64,000 bases of DNA from Actinobacillus suis ATCC 33415 (GCF_000739435.1 NZ_CP009159.1:620001-684000); one strand, 5' to 3'. Counted from the first letter of the stretch, positions 42,221 through 52,938 are shown. Program-made: numbers and translations. The notes: generated by a model from the sequence alone, not told the origin.

Positions 42221-43006
42221 TTATTCCTTGTCTAAAAATTTTTGAATGGCACGCGCGACCGTTTCCGGTTTTTCTGCGTGTACCCAATGTTTTGCATTGG
42301 CGACAACAAACGATTTTGCCTGTGGAAATTGCTTCAGAATCGTGTCGGTGTCTTTCGCTTGAATATAATCGGATGCGCTGCCTTTGATAAATAAAGTCGG
42401 TTTATCAAAAAAGACTTCGTTCCAACCCATCAAATTTTCATAGTTGGTTTTAATTGCCGTTAGATTGAAGCGGAAATAGTCCGGTTTTTGCGGATCGAAC
42501 GCTTTTAACATAAATTGTTGCTCGCCTTCGTCTTTCACATATTGCGCCAATATGGTTTTTGCTTGTTGGCGTGTTTCGGGTTGAGCAGCTTTAACGGCAA
42601 ATAAGCCGGCAAAATTATTGTCATGGCGGTGAGTTGAATTAGCAGTTGGTGCAATATCAATTACGACTAATTTATCGACCAAAGCAGGCGCAATATCGGC
42701 TAAAGTCATCGCCGTTTTGCCGCCCATCGAATGACCGATCACAATATTGTCCGCTAACGCTAAATGCTCTAACAATGCTTGTAGATCTTGTGCCATCAAG
42801 TGGTAATTCATTTCATCGGCATGAAACGATTGACCGTGATTGCGTAGATCCACGCGTAAGATATTAAATTGCTCGCTAAATTGGCGGGCGATAATGCCCA
42901 AATTATTCATATCGCCGAATAATCCGTGCAGAAAAATCATCGTCTGCGCATCGGCTTTTTCCGTTGCCGGTTGGAATTGATAATTAAGATAAGTATTTTC
43001 TGTCAT
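42221..43006 (-). CDS. ybfF: YbfF-type esterase (alpha/beta hydrolase)
   Basis: A 261-residue cytoplasmic alpha/beta hydrolase close to E. coli YbfF, an acyl-CoA/ester hydrolase. It shows the oxyanion phrase MIFLHGLFGDMNNLG, the strand LRVDLRNHGQSFH, the nucleophile elbow VIGHSMGGKTAM (Ser about 92), and the late ANAKHWVHAEKPE with the catalytic His. It is upstream of cmoA in a two-gene unit and divergent from seqA, an order also seen in E. coli (ybfF-seqA). Confidence 0.93.
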   Translation of the reverse strand: MTENTYLNYQFQPATEKADAQTMIFLHGLFGDMNNLGIIARQFSEQFNILRVDLRNHGQSFHADEMNYHLMAQDLQALLEHLALADNIVIGHSMGGKTAMTLADIAPALVDKLVVIDIAPTANSTHRHDNNFAGLFAVKAAQPETRQQAKTILAQYVKDEGEQQFMLKAFDPQKPDYFRFNLTAIKTNYENLMGWNEVFFDKPTLFIKGSASDYIQAKDTDTILKQFPQAKSFVVANAKHWVHAEKPETVARAIQKFLDKE

Positions 43007-43039
43007 AAGTTGTTATTTTTTATTCAAATGTTTGGTTAA

Positions 43040-43074
43040 GATCCTGTAAAAAGATCTTGAATCTGTATTATAAT
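43040..43074 (+). promoter_or_regulatory. seqA promoter region with paired GATC sites
   Basis: TATAAT at 43069-43074 lies 55 bases before the seqA ATG. Two GATC sites, at 43040-43043 and 43053-43056, are 13 bases apart in the -35 region, with a third at 43138. SeqA binds hemimethylated GATC pairs, so self-regulation is possible. Confidence 0.4.
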
Positions 43075-43129
43075 GCCTAGAATTTTTTTCTAATCAAGTA
43101 AATCAAAACAAAAATATCAAGAGGTTAAG

Positions 43130-43690
43130 ATGAAAACGATCGAAGTCGATGATGAATTATATCATTACATTGCCAGCAGAACCCAAGCAATTGGCGAAAG
43201 TGCGTCAGATATTTTACGTCGTCTGTTGCGTTTACCTTCATCACCACAACCTTTTGTACTGGTTCAACAAAATACGATTGATGAACTGAAAGAATTAGCG
43301 AAACCAAAAGCAAAGGCTAAAAAGGAAGAGCTAATTGAAAAAGCAGTACAAAAAGTTGAGAAAGTTTTGAAATCAGATTCGTTTATTAACGAAAACAAAA
43401 ATGTTACACGCTTTTTAATGTTACTTTCGGCGTTACATCATGCAAATGCACAAGGTTTTGCTCAAGCAACTGAAGTGGTGACGGGGACGGAACGCACTTA
43501 TTTCGGCACAAGTGAAGCGGCATTATTAAGCCATGGTAGCAGCGTAAAAGCGAAACAGATTCCGGATTCGCCATTTTGGGTGGTGACGAATAATAATACC
43601 GCACGTAAAGGCTTGATTCTTACCGGTGTAATGGAATCTATGGAGTTGCCAAAACACTTAATTGAACGTATTCGTATCTTATTTTCTTAA
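43130..43690 (+). CDS. seqA: Replication negative regulator SeqA
   Basis: Binds hemimethylated GATC DNA to sequester origins and organise new strands. The 186-residue protein (E. coli 181) has the N-terminal filament-forming MKTIEVDDELYHYIASRTQAIGESASDILRRLL and the C-terminal DNA-binding part with ERTYFGTSEAALLSHGSSVKAKQIPDSPFWVVTNNNTARKG, whose asparagine-rich loop contacts the methylated base. It starts a five-gene run with menE, two channel genes and aroC. Confidence 0.97.
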   Translation: MKTIEVDDELYHYIASRTQAIGESASDILRRLLRLPSSPQPFVLVQQNTIDELKELAKPKAKAKKEELIEKAVQKVEKVLKSDSFINENKNVTRFLMLLSALHHANAQGFAQATEVVTGTERTYFGTSEAALLSHGSSVKAKQIPDSPFWVVTNNNTARKGLILTGVMESMELPKHLIERIRILFS

Positions 43691-43699
43691 TCGTCATTT

Positions 43700-45127
43700 A
43701 TGGTAAATTTTTCCTTTTTCCCGACCGCTTATTGGGCAGTGAATGCTGCGCAGAGGCAAGCTATTGTGTGGGAAAAGGGAAATACCGATTATTTTCCCTT
43801 TCTTTCTTCTTCACTTAATTGGGCGGAATTTCATCGTTTAGTTTCGCAAACGACTGATTTACTTGCTTCTCAAGGCGTGAGAACTAAGCAAATAATTGCT
43901 TATTCCGGCACGCATCGGTTAATCGGATTGCTTTGTTATTGTGCAGCGATTGCAATGGGCGCACGTATTTTGATGTTAAATCCGGCATTAAGTGAAAGTC
44001 AGCGCCAAACGATCCTTGCAGAATATTCGATTGATATTTTGATTACCGATCAACACTTTGCAAATTTTCAGCAAAATCAGACCGCTTATCCGTTTTCGAA
44101 TTGGGATGCAACTGAGCCGGCGACGCTTACGCTAACTTCAGGTTCTTCTGGAATACCGAAGGCGGTAGTTCATTCTGTACAAAACCATTTAGAAAATGCT
44201 GAAGGTGTGTGTGAATTAATGCAATTTTGCCAAACCAATTCTTGGTTACTAAGTTTGCCGTTGTTTCATGTGTCCGGTCAGGGTATTGTCTGGCGATGGT
44301 TGGCGCAAGGGGCAACCTTGGTCGTGAATGAGCAGAAAGATCATTTTTTTGCTTGTTTGGATCGTGTTTCGCACGCCTCATTAGTGCCGACCCAGTTACA
44401 GCGTTATTTACAAACTAGAACAGACAAAATCACCGAGGCAAAGAAATTCTTATTAGGTGGTACTGCGATTCCCAAAGCATTGGTAGCGCAAGCGCAGCAG
44501 CGAGGCATTACGTGTTATTCCGGCTATGGAATGACGGAAATGGCATCTACTATTTGTGCGGTTGAAAATGAATTGGATAATGTCGGTTATCCACTTAAAG
44601 GGCGGGAAGTTAAATTAGTTAACGATGAAATTTGGGTTCGAGGTAGTGGTTTAGCACTCGGTTATTTGCAAAAAAATGGTGAAATTAGACCGCTTGTCAA
44701 TGAGGAAGGGTGGCTACTCACCAAAGATCGGGGCGAATGGGACTCTGCCGCTAAATTAGTGGTGAAAGGGCGATTGGATAATATGTTTATTTCCGGTGGT
44801 GAAAATATTCAGCCGGAGGATGTCGAAAAAGTCATCTATCAATCCGGTTTGGTGAATCAAGTCTTTATTTTACCTGTCGAAGATGCGGAATTTGGTCAAC
44901 GACCTGTCGCAGTGGTGCAATTTATTTCACCTGATTTTGCAAAAAATTGTGAAAATTTAACCGCTTGGCTTGGCGATAAGCTCGAAAAATTTAAACAACC
45001 TATCGCTTATTATCCGCTTGAGCGTGTGCAGCCTCCTACACAAGGCGGCATAAAAATTTCACGTGTACAACTACAAAACGCATTAACTCAATTATTAGGA
45101 AAATATCATGATCAAACGTCTGTTTAA
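43700..45127 (+). CDS. menE: O-succinylbenzoate-CoA ligase
   Basis: Adenylates o-succinylbenzoate and joins it to CoA in menaquinone synthesis. The 475-residue ANL-superfamily protein shows the P-loop-like LTLTSGSSGIPKAVVHS (about 134-150), LLGGTAIPKALVAQAQ, YSGYGMTEMAST (A5 motif), KDRGEWDSAAKLVVKGRLDNMFISGGENIQPEDVEK, and a final PTQGGIKISR lysine-region. It overlaps the next gene by 20 bases and starts 9 bases after seqA. Confidence 0.94.
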   Translation: MVNFSFFPTAYWAVNAAQRQAIVWEKGNTDYFPFLSSSLNWAEFHRLVSQTTDLLASQGVRTKQIIAYSGTHRLIGLLCYCAAIAMGARILMLNPALSESQRQTILAEYSIDILITDQHFANFQQNQTAYPFSNWDATEPATLTLTSGSSGIPKAVVHSVQNHLENAEGVCELMQFCQTNSWLLSLPLFHVSGQGIVWRWLAQGATLVVNEQKDHFFACLDRVSHASLVPTQLQRYLQTRTDKITEAKKFLLGGTAIPKALVAQAQQRGITCYSGYGMTEMASTICAVENELDNVGYPLKGREVKLVNDEIWVRGSGLALGYLQKNGEIRPLVNEEGWLLTKDRGEWDSAAKLVVKGRLDNMFISGGENIQPEDVEKVIYQSGLVNQVFILPVEDAEFGQRPVAVVQFISPDFAKNCENLTAWLGDKLEKFKQPIAYYPLERVQPPTQGGIKISRVQLQNALTQLLGKYHDQTSV

Positions 45128-48100
45128 CCCTTTCTTATTTAGCCTGACTTTGGTGCTTAGTAGTCATGCGCTTTGGGCTGCAGAATTACCGACGGAAAAA
45201 GATATCCAAATCCAAATCGATGAGACGAAAAAACTTGAACAGAATGAAGTCAATAAGTCTTTAATCAAAAGCTTGGAAGATACACAAGCGCTTTTAGCAC
45301 AAATCACACAACAAAAAAGTGATAATTCCGCATTAGAAAAAGAGATTAAAGGTGCTCAGGCGGCGTTACAAGTCAGTAAAACGGATATTGCTAAATTACA
45401 GCATACACCTCAAGTTACATTAGAGTCACTGGCTAAATATTCACTTGATGAGCTGCAAAAACGTCTTGCTGCCGCTCAGTCAAGTAGCCAAACAGTACAA
45501 CAAGATCTAACTACCATTAACGGCAAATTAGTGGCGCAAAACTCTGCGCCAACCAAAGCACAAACGGTGTTAACGACTAACGCAACTCGTAAGCAAGAAA
45601 TTAGTACTTTGCTCGGTAATGTAAATACCTCACAAACGGAGAGATCCAAATTAGAAACCGAATTAGCGTTACTTGATCTGCAAAATGCCTACAACCAGCT
45701 GTTGCTGCGTGGCAGTGATGAATTGGCGGCACTCTATAATAGCCAGTTAGAAGAGAAGAAGTTAGTACAACAAAATATACAAAATGAGTTGAGTCAGCTG
45801 CAAAATGCAATTAATGCTAAATTAGTAGAAGAATCTAAAAACAAGGTGGAGCAGGCGGCACAATCACAGCAAGAAGGTACAACTTCAAATACAAATCCGC
45901 TTATTATTAAGCAATTAGATCTTAATACGCGTATTAGTGAAGAATTACTGAAGCAAACAACAGATCTCACCCAGCTATCACAGGATAATCTGCGGATTAA
46001 AGGCGTGCTTGATAATTTGCAACAAACGCAGCGTAATATCGAAGAACAAATTAGTTCTTTGCAAGGGACGCTGGTGCTTTCTCGTATTATCAATAAACAA
46101 AAACAGTCATTACCTCAAGATCAGATGGTGAAGGGCTTATCTAAGCAAATTGCCGATTTAAGGGTGCGTGTTTTTGATCTTACCGAATTTAAAGACAGTA
46201 TCTCTGATCCGAACGTCTATATTGCGAAATTAGAGAAAGATGAAAAAACCGAACTGACGGCTAAAGAGAAAGACCAACTCAAAAATATCTTGGCGGAGCG
46301 TTCAAAAATCTTAGCTGAAATGATAAAGTCTCTGAATAATCAGCTTAATTTATCGATCAATATCGAATTAAATCAGCAACAGGTTCAAACGATTAGTGAT
46401 ACGCTACAAAAGAAATTAGAGCAACAAAGTTTTTGGGTAAAAAGTAATAGCCCGATTGATTTGGATTGGTTTAAGAGCTTTTTAGCGGTAGCAAGTTTTC
46501 AGTTAAACGATCTAGCTAAAAAATTCGATTTTTCCAATTGGAAAGACAATATTATTCCTGCAAGTATCTTTGAGATTTTACTTGCACTAGGCGTATTTAT
46601 TATTTCTCGCCGCAAAGAGCAAATCAAACAGCGCCTAACCCAAATTAATAACAGCATGAAAACGGTGGCAACAGATAGTCAGTGGAATACGCCGCTTGCG
46701 ATTTTTTGGACCTTGATTCTCTGTTTACCAAGTACCTTTATCTTTTTGATGGTATTTATTTTAATCACCTACATTTGTTTCCAAGATCCGACAGAAGTAT
46801 GGCCTTGGGGATTAAGAATGTCCGGGTATTGGCTCTATTTTGCATTTATGGTAGCGATGCTGCGCCCAAATGGGATTGGCTATCGACATTTCAATATGCC
46901 GCAAAAAAGTAATGCTGTGTTCCGTGATATTTTAAAACGTTCGGTTTGGGTAATCGGTTTAATGTTAAATACAGCGGTATTTAGCAATATTAACGAAATG
47001 GGAATTGCCTATGATGTGCTTGGGCAAGTATTTACCATTATAGTGTTAATCAGCATTATTTTTATTGTTGCACCGGGGTTTAGACAGGCGATATCAACTT
47101 ATCAAAATGTTGCGACCGATGAAGAAAGCCCTCGTAATCTATTATTAAATATTGCTCGTACGGTGTTATTTTTAGCACCAATTGCATTAGTGGTGTTAAT
47201 CGGTTTAGGTTACTACTATACCTCCTTAATTATTATAGAACATTTAGTATCCACTTATTTTGCAGTCATTACTTGGATTATTCTGCGTAATGTGTTCTAC
47301 CGTACGTTTAATGTGGCATCGCGTCGTTTAGCTTTCCGTCGTTTACAAGAAAAACGAGAACAAGCATTAGCGAAGGTAACGAATACTGAGCAGCAAATTG
47401 TACAATCTGAAGGTGATATTTCATTTGAATTACACGATGACACGTTAGCTGTAAGTGAAATTAAAGACCAAATGTTGAAGCTGACCGATCTTTTACTCTG
47501 GGCATCGTTGTTCGGATTACTGTATTGGGTTTGGTCGGATTTAGTCACCGTAGCTTATTATTTAAACGGTGTGACACTTTGGCAGCAAGCAACCGATACG
47601 GCTACAGGTGTAGTAATGGAATCGATTACATTACTAAATCTGTTAGTGGCATTCGGTATTCTGTTTGTGACTTACGTGTTAATTCGTAACTTGAGCGGTT
47701 TATTAGAGGCTTTAGTGTTTTCTAATTTAAAGCTTTCGCAAGGGACACCTTATACGGTCACAACATTATTAACTTATTTATTGATTGTACTTGGTGCGAC
47801 ACTTGCGTTTGCAACGTTGGGAATGTCATGGTCTAAATTGCAATGGTTATTTACCGCATTATCGGTTGGTTTAGGCTTTGGTATGCAAGAAATCTTTGCA
47901 AACTTTGTATCGGGGATCATTATTTTGTTTGAACGTCCGGTACGTATTGGCGATATGATTACTATTGGCACGTTTAACGGTACGGTTTCTAAGATCCGTA
48001 TTCGTGCAACGACATTAATTGATAATGATAGTAAAGAGGTTATCGTACCGAACAAGGCATTTATTACCGAGCGTATAGTTAACTGGGCGTTGACCACCTC

Positions 48101-48452
48101 TATGACACGTTTAGTGATTAGTGTGGGGGTTGCGTATGGTTCGGATCTGGATTTAGTTAAGCGCTTGTTATTACAAGCGGCGGAAGAGAATCCAAGTGTA
48201 CTGAAAGATCCTGCTCCGGTGGCTTATTTCTTAGCGTTTGGTGCGAGTACATTAGATCATGAATTACGAGTACACGTTGGACAGATTTCAGATAGGATGC
48301 GCACGGTTGACGAATTAAATCGACGCATCAATCAATTGTTTGCTGAGCATAATATTGAAATTGCCTTTAATCAATTGGATATCTTTATTAAAAATCAAGC
48401 GACTAATGAAGAAGTGAAATGGGCAACGGAAAAATTTAACGATAAGAATTAG
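45108..48452 (+). CDS. MscK/MscM-type large mechanosensitive channel, copy 1
   Basis: A 1,114-residue inner-membrane channel of the large MscS family that opens under membrane tension. A signal peptide (LVLSSHALWA-AEL) is followed by a long periplasmic coiled-coil region (about 30-450), then membrane helices from about 490, and the C-terminal MscS channel with GVGLGFGMQEIFANFVSGIIILFERPVRIGD near residue 925 and PNKAFITERIVNWAL. Length and layout match E. coli MscK (1,120) and MscM (1,107). The next gene is a close paralogue. The start overlaps menE and follows AGGAAAAT. Confidence 0.93.
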   Translation: MIKRLFNPFLFSLTLVLSSHALWAAELPTEKDIQIQIDETKKLEQNEVNKSLIKSLEDTQALLAQITQQKSDNSALEKEIKGAQAALQVSKTDIAKLQHTPQVTLESLAKYSLDELQKRLAAAQSSSQTVQQDLTTINGKLVAQNSAPTKAQTVLTTNATRKQEISTLLGNVNTSQTERSKLETELALLDLQNAYNQLLLRGSDELAALYNSQLEEKKLVQQNIQNELSQLQNAINAKLVEESKNKVEQAAQSQQEGTTSNTNPLIIKQLDLNTRISEELLKQTTDLTQLSQDNLRIKGVLDNLQQTQRNIEEQISSLQGTLVLSRIINKQKQSLPQDQMVKGLSKQIADLRVRVFDLTEFKDSISDPNVYIAKLEKDEKTELTAKEKDQLKNILAERSKILAEMIKSLNNQLNLSINIELNQQQVQTISDTLQKKLEQQSFWVKSNSPIDLDWFKSFLAVASFQLNDLAKKFDFSNWKDNIIPASIFEILLALGVFIISRRKEQIKQRLTQINNSMKTVATDSQWNTPLAIFWTLILCLPSTFIFLMVFILITYICFQDPTEVWPWGLRMSGYWLYFAFMVAMLRPNGIGYRHFNMPQKSNAVFRDILKRSVWVIGLMLNTAVFSNINEMGIAYDVLGQVFTIIVLISIIFIVAPGFRQAISTYQNVATDEESPRNLLLNIARTVLFLAPIALVVLIGLGYYYTSLIIIEHLVSTYFAVITWIILRNVFYRTFNVASRRLAFRRLQEKREQALAKVTNTEQQIVQSEGDISFELHDDTLAVSEIKDQMLKLTDLLLWASLFGLLYWVWSDLVTVAYYLNGVTLWQQATDTATGVVMESITLLNLLVAFGILFVTYVLIRNLSGLLEALVFSNLKLSQGTPYTVTTLLTYLLIVLGATLAFATLGMSWSKLQWLFTALSVGLGFGMQEIFANFVSGIIILFERPVRIGDMITIGTFNGTVSKIRIRATTLIDNDSKEVIVPNKAFITERIVNWALTTSMTRLVISVGVAYGSDLDLVKRLLLQAAEENPSVLKDPAPVAYFLAFGASTLDHELRVHVGQISDRMRTVDELNRRINQLFAEHNIEIAFNQLDIFIKNQATNEEVKWATEKFNDKN

Positions 48453-48469
48453 AGGTATAAAGCTTACTT

Positions 48470-51400
48470 ATGATGTTTAAGAAAGCCTGGCAATTAGTAT
48501 TACTTGGAGGTCTGTTTCCGCCTTTCCTTTGGGCGGAAACCCAGCAACAAGCGGTTGAAGCAAGCGTCCGTAATCAAATTAGTGCGTTGCAAACCGGTAC
48601 GCTTGATACGGAACCTAGTTCTGCCGACTCGCAAACGTTAAGTGCAACATTGCAGTTTATTGAGCAGACTAAAAAGCAAAAAAGTGATTTAGTTGCGTTG
48701 GAAAAACAAATCCAAAAACTTCCCCAAGAGTTATTGGAAATTGAAGCTCGTATCAAAGATTATAAAGATGCCACGGACTCATTAAAAAATAGTGAGTTCA
48801 ACGGGTTGTCTTTGGATAAATTAAGCCAAAAGCAGGTGGAGATTCAGGCACAACTACAAGCGGTACAAGTGACATTGAGTGAATTGGATAGTCGTATATC
48901 TAATGGGCGTAATCTTTTGTTGAATAATCAAAAGACCACTGAAGAAAATGTAGTGAGAGCGCAGGAAATCACTCGCTTAAAAAATAATAATCAAGCGAGC
49001 AAGCCTATGATGGATAGATGGAACGCTGAGCTTGATTATATTGATGCAAATAATAAATTTAATGCACTACTCACAACTAATGCGGAAAAACTGATTGAAT
49101 TAGATGAGGAGAAAAGAAGTGAAGCGACTGCTCAGCAGCAACTTCTACAGAAGCAATTGGCCATTTTGCAAGATGCCTTAAATGCTAAGCGGTTACAAGA
49201 GTCAGAGCAAAAAGCATTACAAGTTGAAAGCCAACAGGTTACGAGTGGTATTCAAAATTTCTTAATTCAAGATGAATTGGAGCATAACCGAGAATTAAGT
49301 CAATTCTGGGTTAGACAGACACAAGCGTTAAATGCGTTATCGCAAGATGATTTGCGCACAAAAAATGTATTGGAAGGCTTGGCACAAGCGCAGCGTAATA
49401 TTGAAGAGCAGATTAGTGCATTGCAAGGTACATTAGTGCTTTCTAAGGTGATTAATCAGCAAATGCAGGCATTGCCGACAGCGAAATTGAATAATGACTT
49501 AGCTACCTCAATTGCGAATGTGCGTGTGCATATTTTTGAATATTCGCAGCAACGAGATCAACTATATAATCTTGATGAGTATGTGCGAAATATTACATTA
49601 GCGCTTGAAGAGCCGCTGACTTATGAAGAAAACTTGGCGTTGACTAAGCTATTGAAAGAACGCCAAAAATTGCTTGATGATATTATTAAGTCATTAAACA
49701 GCCAGCTAAACGTTTCCATTAATATCGAAAATAACCAAAAACAAATTGATGCGATTAGCAGTACACTACAACGTAAATTGCAGCAACAAAGTTTCTGGGT
49801 AAACAGTAATAATCCGATGGGTTTGGATTGGATTAAGGCTTTCCCTAAATTAGCGTTTTCTGAGATTGCGGAATTAACGAAGTATATGAGCTTCAGTAAT
49901 GTCAGTAAGAATTTGTTACCTACGGCATTATTTACCGGTTTCTTTTTATTAATTTCGTTTTTACTGAATTGGAAAAAAAAGGCGATAAAAGACCGCTTGT
50001 CTAGGATTGCAAGTCAAGTCAACACATTAAAAAACGATAGTCATTGGTATACACCGGAAGCAATGTTTTGGACATTGTTGCTTGCGCTACCAAGCACCTT
50101 AATGTTTTTTACTACTTATAACCTTATCGCTTTTTTATTCTTTGATGATCCGATTTCCGCATGGCGTTGGGGCGTGCGTTTAACTTTATATTGGTGGTTC
50201 TTTGCAACGGCTTTATCGCTATTACGCCCGAATGGACTGGCTTATCGCCATTTCGGTATGCCGCAAGAAAGTAACCGCATTTTCCAACGTATTATCAAAC
50301 AGTCTATTTGGATTATCGGCTTATTATTGATCTCTTCGATTCCGTCTCAAATTGAGATGATCGGCTATCCAAACGATGTGATTGGGCAGGTAATGTCTAT
50401 TGTTGCGCTTGCACTATGTCTGTTTGTGGTGCGTCCATTATTGGATAGAGGGATTACCGAATACCAGAATGCAAAAACCGAAGACGGTACCATTCGCAAT
50501 GTGAGCTTATTTAAGCTATTGCGCTTGGTATTAATTGTTGTACCGATCTCATTAATTGTGTTGATTGTATTCGGTTATTACTATACGGCGATTTATCTGA
50601 TTACGCATTTACTGAATAGCTACTTTGTGATTCTGATTTGGGTATTCGGACGTTATTTTGCTTATCGTGCGGTAACTATTTCGGCACGTCGTTTAGCTTA
50701 TCGTCGTTTGCAAGAAAAACGACAAAAGATCCGAGAACAAGCGGCGGAACCGCCGAATAAGGATGAAATAAAAGAAGAAGAGTCGATAAAACTTTCGGTG
50801 GTTAACCAACAAATTTTCCGTATTACCGATCTTATTGGCTGGGTGGTTTTATTTGGTTTACTCTATGTAGTTTGGTCGGACTTAATCAGTATCGCATATT
50901 ATTTAGATGGTGTAATTTTATTCGAAAGTAATGATGGTGATAAAGTTGAGGCAATTACTTTATTAAACCTCATGCGAGCTTTCTTGTATGTGATAGTGAC
51001 TTATGCTTTGGTTAAAAATATTGCCGGTATTTTAGAGGTGATTCTATTCTCACGGATCAAATTATCTAAAGGTACACCACAAACGATTACTACCGTCTTT
51101 ATTTATACGATTGTGGTTATCGGTGGGGTATCGGCGTTCTCTGCGTTAGGTATTTCGTGGACGAAAATTCAATGGATTTTTACGGCGCTATCCGTGGGGC
51201 TTGGTTTTGGGGTTCGTGAAATTTTCGGTAGTGTGGTATCAGGTTCGATTTTATTATTTGAACGTCCGATTCGTGTCGGTGATAAAGTCACTGTTGGACA
51301 GCACACAGGCATTATTACCAAAATTCGTTTGCGTTCAACCACATTACTCAATTCGGATAATATGGAAGTAGTATTGCCGAATCAGGCATTTGTCACAGAT

Positions 51401-51775
51401 CGTTTTATTAACTGGACATTAAATAATACGATTACTCGTGTACAATTCTTTCTAAATGTACACTTAGACGACAATCTGCAAAAAGCAAGGGAATTAATCT
51501 TGCAAGCAATTGCAGAAGCCCCTAAAGTAGTGGCTGAACCCAAACCGGCAATCAATATTCTACGTTTTCACGATAATGCGCTAGAGCATGAAATCGAAGT
51601 GTTTGTAGGAGAATTAGGTGACCGCTCGGAAACTTTAACTTTCTTACATTATCGGATTACCGAATTATTAAAACAAAATCAAATTCGATTCGCTTTCAAA
51701 CAGTTGGATGTCAATATGCATACGGCAATAGAAGAACAACAAGCGGTCAAATTTAGTGAAAATTTAGCAAAATAA
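48470..51775 (+). CDS. MscK/MscM-type large mechanosensitive channel, copy 2
   Basis: A 1,101-residue paralogue of the preceding channel, 17 bases downstream. It shares phrases along its length (QRNIEEQISALQGTLVLSKVIN, QQQSFWVNSNNPMGLDW, SVGLGFGVREIFGSVVSGSILLFERPIRVGD) but has its own signal peptide (PFLWA-ETQ) and its own ending. The pore-helix segment reads GFGVREIFG instead of GFGMQEIFA, so the gating residues differ. Two adjacent ATG codons are possible (48470, 48473). The pair arose by tandem duplication, and neither copy is damaged. Confidence 0.93.
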   Translation: MMFKKAWQLVLLGGLFPPFLWAETQQQAVEASVRNQISALQTGTLDTEPSSADSQTLSATLQFIEQTKKQKSDLVALEKQIQKLPQELLEIEARIKDYKDATDSLKNSEFNGLSLDKLSQKQVEIQAQLQAVQVTLSELDSRISNGRNLLLNNQKTTEENVVRAQEITRLKNNNQASKPMMDRWNAELDYIDANNKFNALLTTNAEKLIELDEEKRSEATAQQQLLQKQLAILQDALNAKRLQESEQKALQVESQQVTSGIQNFLIQDELEHNRELSQFWVRQTQALNALSQDDLRTKNVLEGLAQAQRNIEEQISALQGTLVLSKVINQQMQALPTAKLNNDLATSIANVRVHIFEYSQQRDQLYNLDEYVRNITLALEEPLTYEENLALTKLLKERQKLLDDIIKSLNSQLNVSINIENNQKQIDAISSTLQRKLQQQSFWVNSNNPMGLDWIKAFPKLAFSEIAELTKYMSFSNVSKNLLPTALFTGFFLLISFLLNWKKKAIKDRLSRIASQVNTLKNDSHWYTPEAMFWTLLLALPSTLMFFTTYNLIAFLFFDDPISAWRWGVRLTLYWWFFATALSLLRPNGLAYRHFGMPQESNRIFQRIIKQSIWIIGLLLISSIPSQIEMIGYPNDVIGQVMSIVALALCLFVVRPLLDRGITEYQNAKTEDGTIRNVSLFKLLRLVLIVVPISLIVLIVFGYYYTAIYLITHLLNSYFVILIWVFGRYFAYRAVTISARRLAYRRLQEKRQKIREQAAEPPNKDEIKEEESIKLSVVNQQIFRITDLIGWVVLFGLLYVVWSDLISIAYYLDGVILFESNDGDKVEAITLLNLMRAFLYVIVTYALVKNIAGILEVILFSRIKLSKGTPQTITTVFIYTIVVIGGVSAFSALGISWTKIQWIFTALSVGLGFGVREIFGSVVSGSILLFERPIRVGDKVTVGQHTGIITKIRLRSTTLLNSDNMEVVLPNQAFVTDRFINWTLNNTITRVQFFLNVHLDDNLQKARELILQAIAEAPKVVAEPKPAINILRFHDNALEHEIEVFVGELGDRSETLTFLHYRITELLKQNQIRFAFKQLDVNMHTAIEEQQAVKFSENLAK

Positions 51776-51787
51776 GAAGGAAGCATT

Positions 51788-52870
51788 ATGGCAGGCAACA
51801 GCATTGGACAATTATTTAAAGTAACCACATTCGGCGAATCGCATGGTATTGCATTAGGTTGTATCGTGGATGGCGTTCCGCCCAATATGGAACTGTCGGA
51901 GGCGGATATTCAGCCCGACTTAGATCGCCGTAAACCGGGGACTTCACGTTATACCACACCTCGTAGAGAGGATGATGAAGTCCAAATTCTGTCCGGTGTG
52001 TTTGAAGGCAAAACAACCGGTACTAGCATTGGTTTAATCATTAAGAACGGTGATCAACGCTCGAAAGATTACGGTGATATTGCTGATAAATTCCGTCCGG
52101 GACATGCGGATTATACCTATCAGCAAAAATACGGCATTCGTGATTATCGTGGTGGTGGCCGTTCTTCAGCGCGTGAAACGGCAATGCGTGTTGCAGCCGG
52201 TGCGATTGCAAAAAAATATTTACGTGAGCAATTCGGCATTGAAGTGCGTGGTTATTTATCACAAATTGGAAATATAAAAATCAATCCGGAAACTGTGGCG
52301 GATATCAGTAAAATCGACTGGCAACAAGTGACAAGTAATCCGTTTTTCTGTCCGGATCCGGTTGCTGTGGAAGGCTTTGACGAGTTGATTCGTGACTTGA
52401 AAAAAGACGGCGATTCTATCGGTGCAAAATTGACTGTGGTGGCAGAAAATGTACCGGTCGGATTGGGGGAGCCAGTGTTTGACCGCTTAGATGCGGATCT
52501 TGCGCATGCGTTGATGTCAATTAATGCGGTAAAAGCGGTTGAAATTGGTGACGGTTTTGCCGTTGTTGAGCAACGCGGTAGTGAGCATCGAGATGAAATG
52601 ACACCGGAAGGTTTTGTCTCAAATCATGCCGGCGGCATTTTGGGCGGGATCAGCTCCGGCCAACCGATTATTGCACATATCGCATTAAAACCGACATCCA
52701 GTATTATGGTACCGGGACGCTCGGTGAATTTAAATAATGAACAAGTCGAACTGGTTACCAAAGGACGCCATGATCCTTGCGTTGGTATTCGTGCAGTGCC
52801 GATTGCCGAGGCGATGACAGCGATTATTTTATTGGATCATTTACTTAGATTTAAGGCACAATGCCGTTAA
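51788..52870 (+). CDS. aroC: Chorismate synthase
   Basis: Makes chorismate from EPSP with reduced FMN, the last shared step to aromatic amino acids and to menaquinone. The 360-residue enzyme shows the signatures [17 protein letters not shown] (about 15-31), the [29 protein letters not shown] series, and [12 protein letters not shown] with [17 protein letters not shown]. It starts 12 bases after the channel gene. Sharing an operon with menE is metabolically sensible because both pathways lead to menaquinone. Confidence 0.97.
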   Translation: MAGNSIGQLFKVTTFGESHGIALGCIVDGVPPNMELSEADIQPDLDRRKPGTSRYTTPRREDDEVQILSGVFEGKTTGTSIGLIIKNGDQRSKDYGDIADKFRPGHADYTYQQKYGIRDYRGGGRSSARETAMRVAAGAIAKKYLREQFGIEVRGYLSQIGNIKINPETVADISKIDWQQVTSNPFFCPDPVAVEGFDELIRDLKKDGDSIGAKLTVVAENVPVGLGEPVFDRLDADLAHALMSINAVKAVEIGDGFAVVEQRGSEHRDEMTPEGFVSNHAGGILGGISSGQPIIAHIALKPTSSIMVPGRSVNLNNEQVELVTKGRHDPCVGIRAVPIAEAMTAIILLDHLLRFKAQCR

Positions 52871-52886
52871 GTCGGTTATAATTAAA

Positions 52887-52938
52887 ACAAGCGGTCTGAT
52901 TTGCAAGATTTTTTGCAAAAATGACCGCTTGTATTTTT
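52887..52938 (+). terminator. aroC terminator built from an inverted uptake signal
   Basis: ACAAGCGGTC (52887-52896) and GACCGCTTGT (52923-52932) pair across TTGCAA/TTGCAA, followed by ATTTTTAT. Both arms are perfect 10-base uptake cores. Confidence 0.8.
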
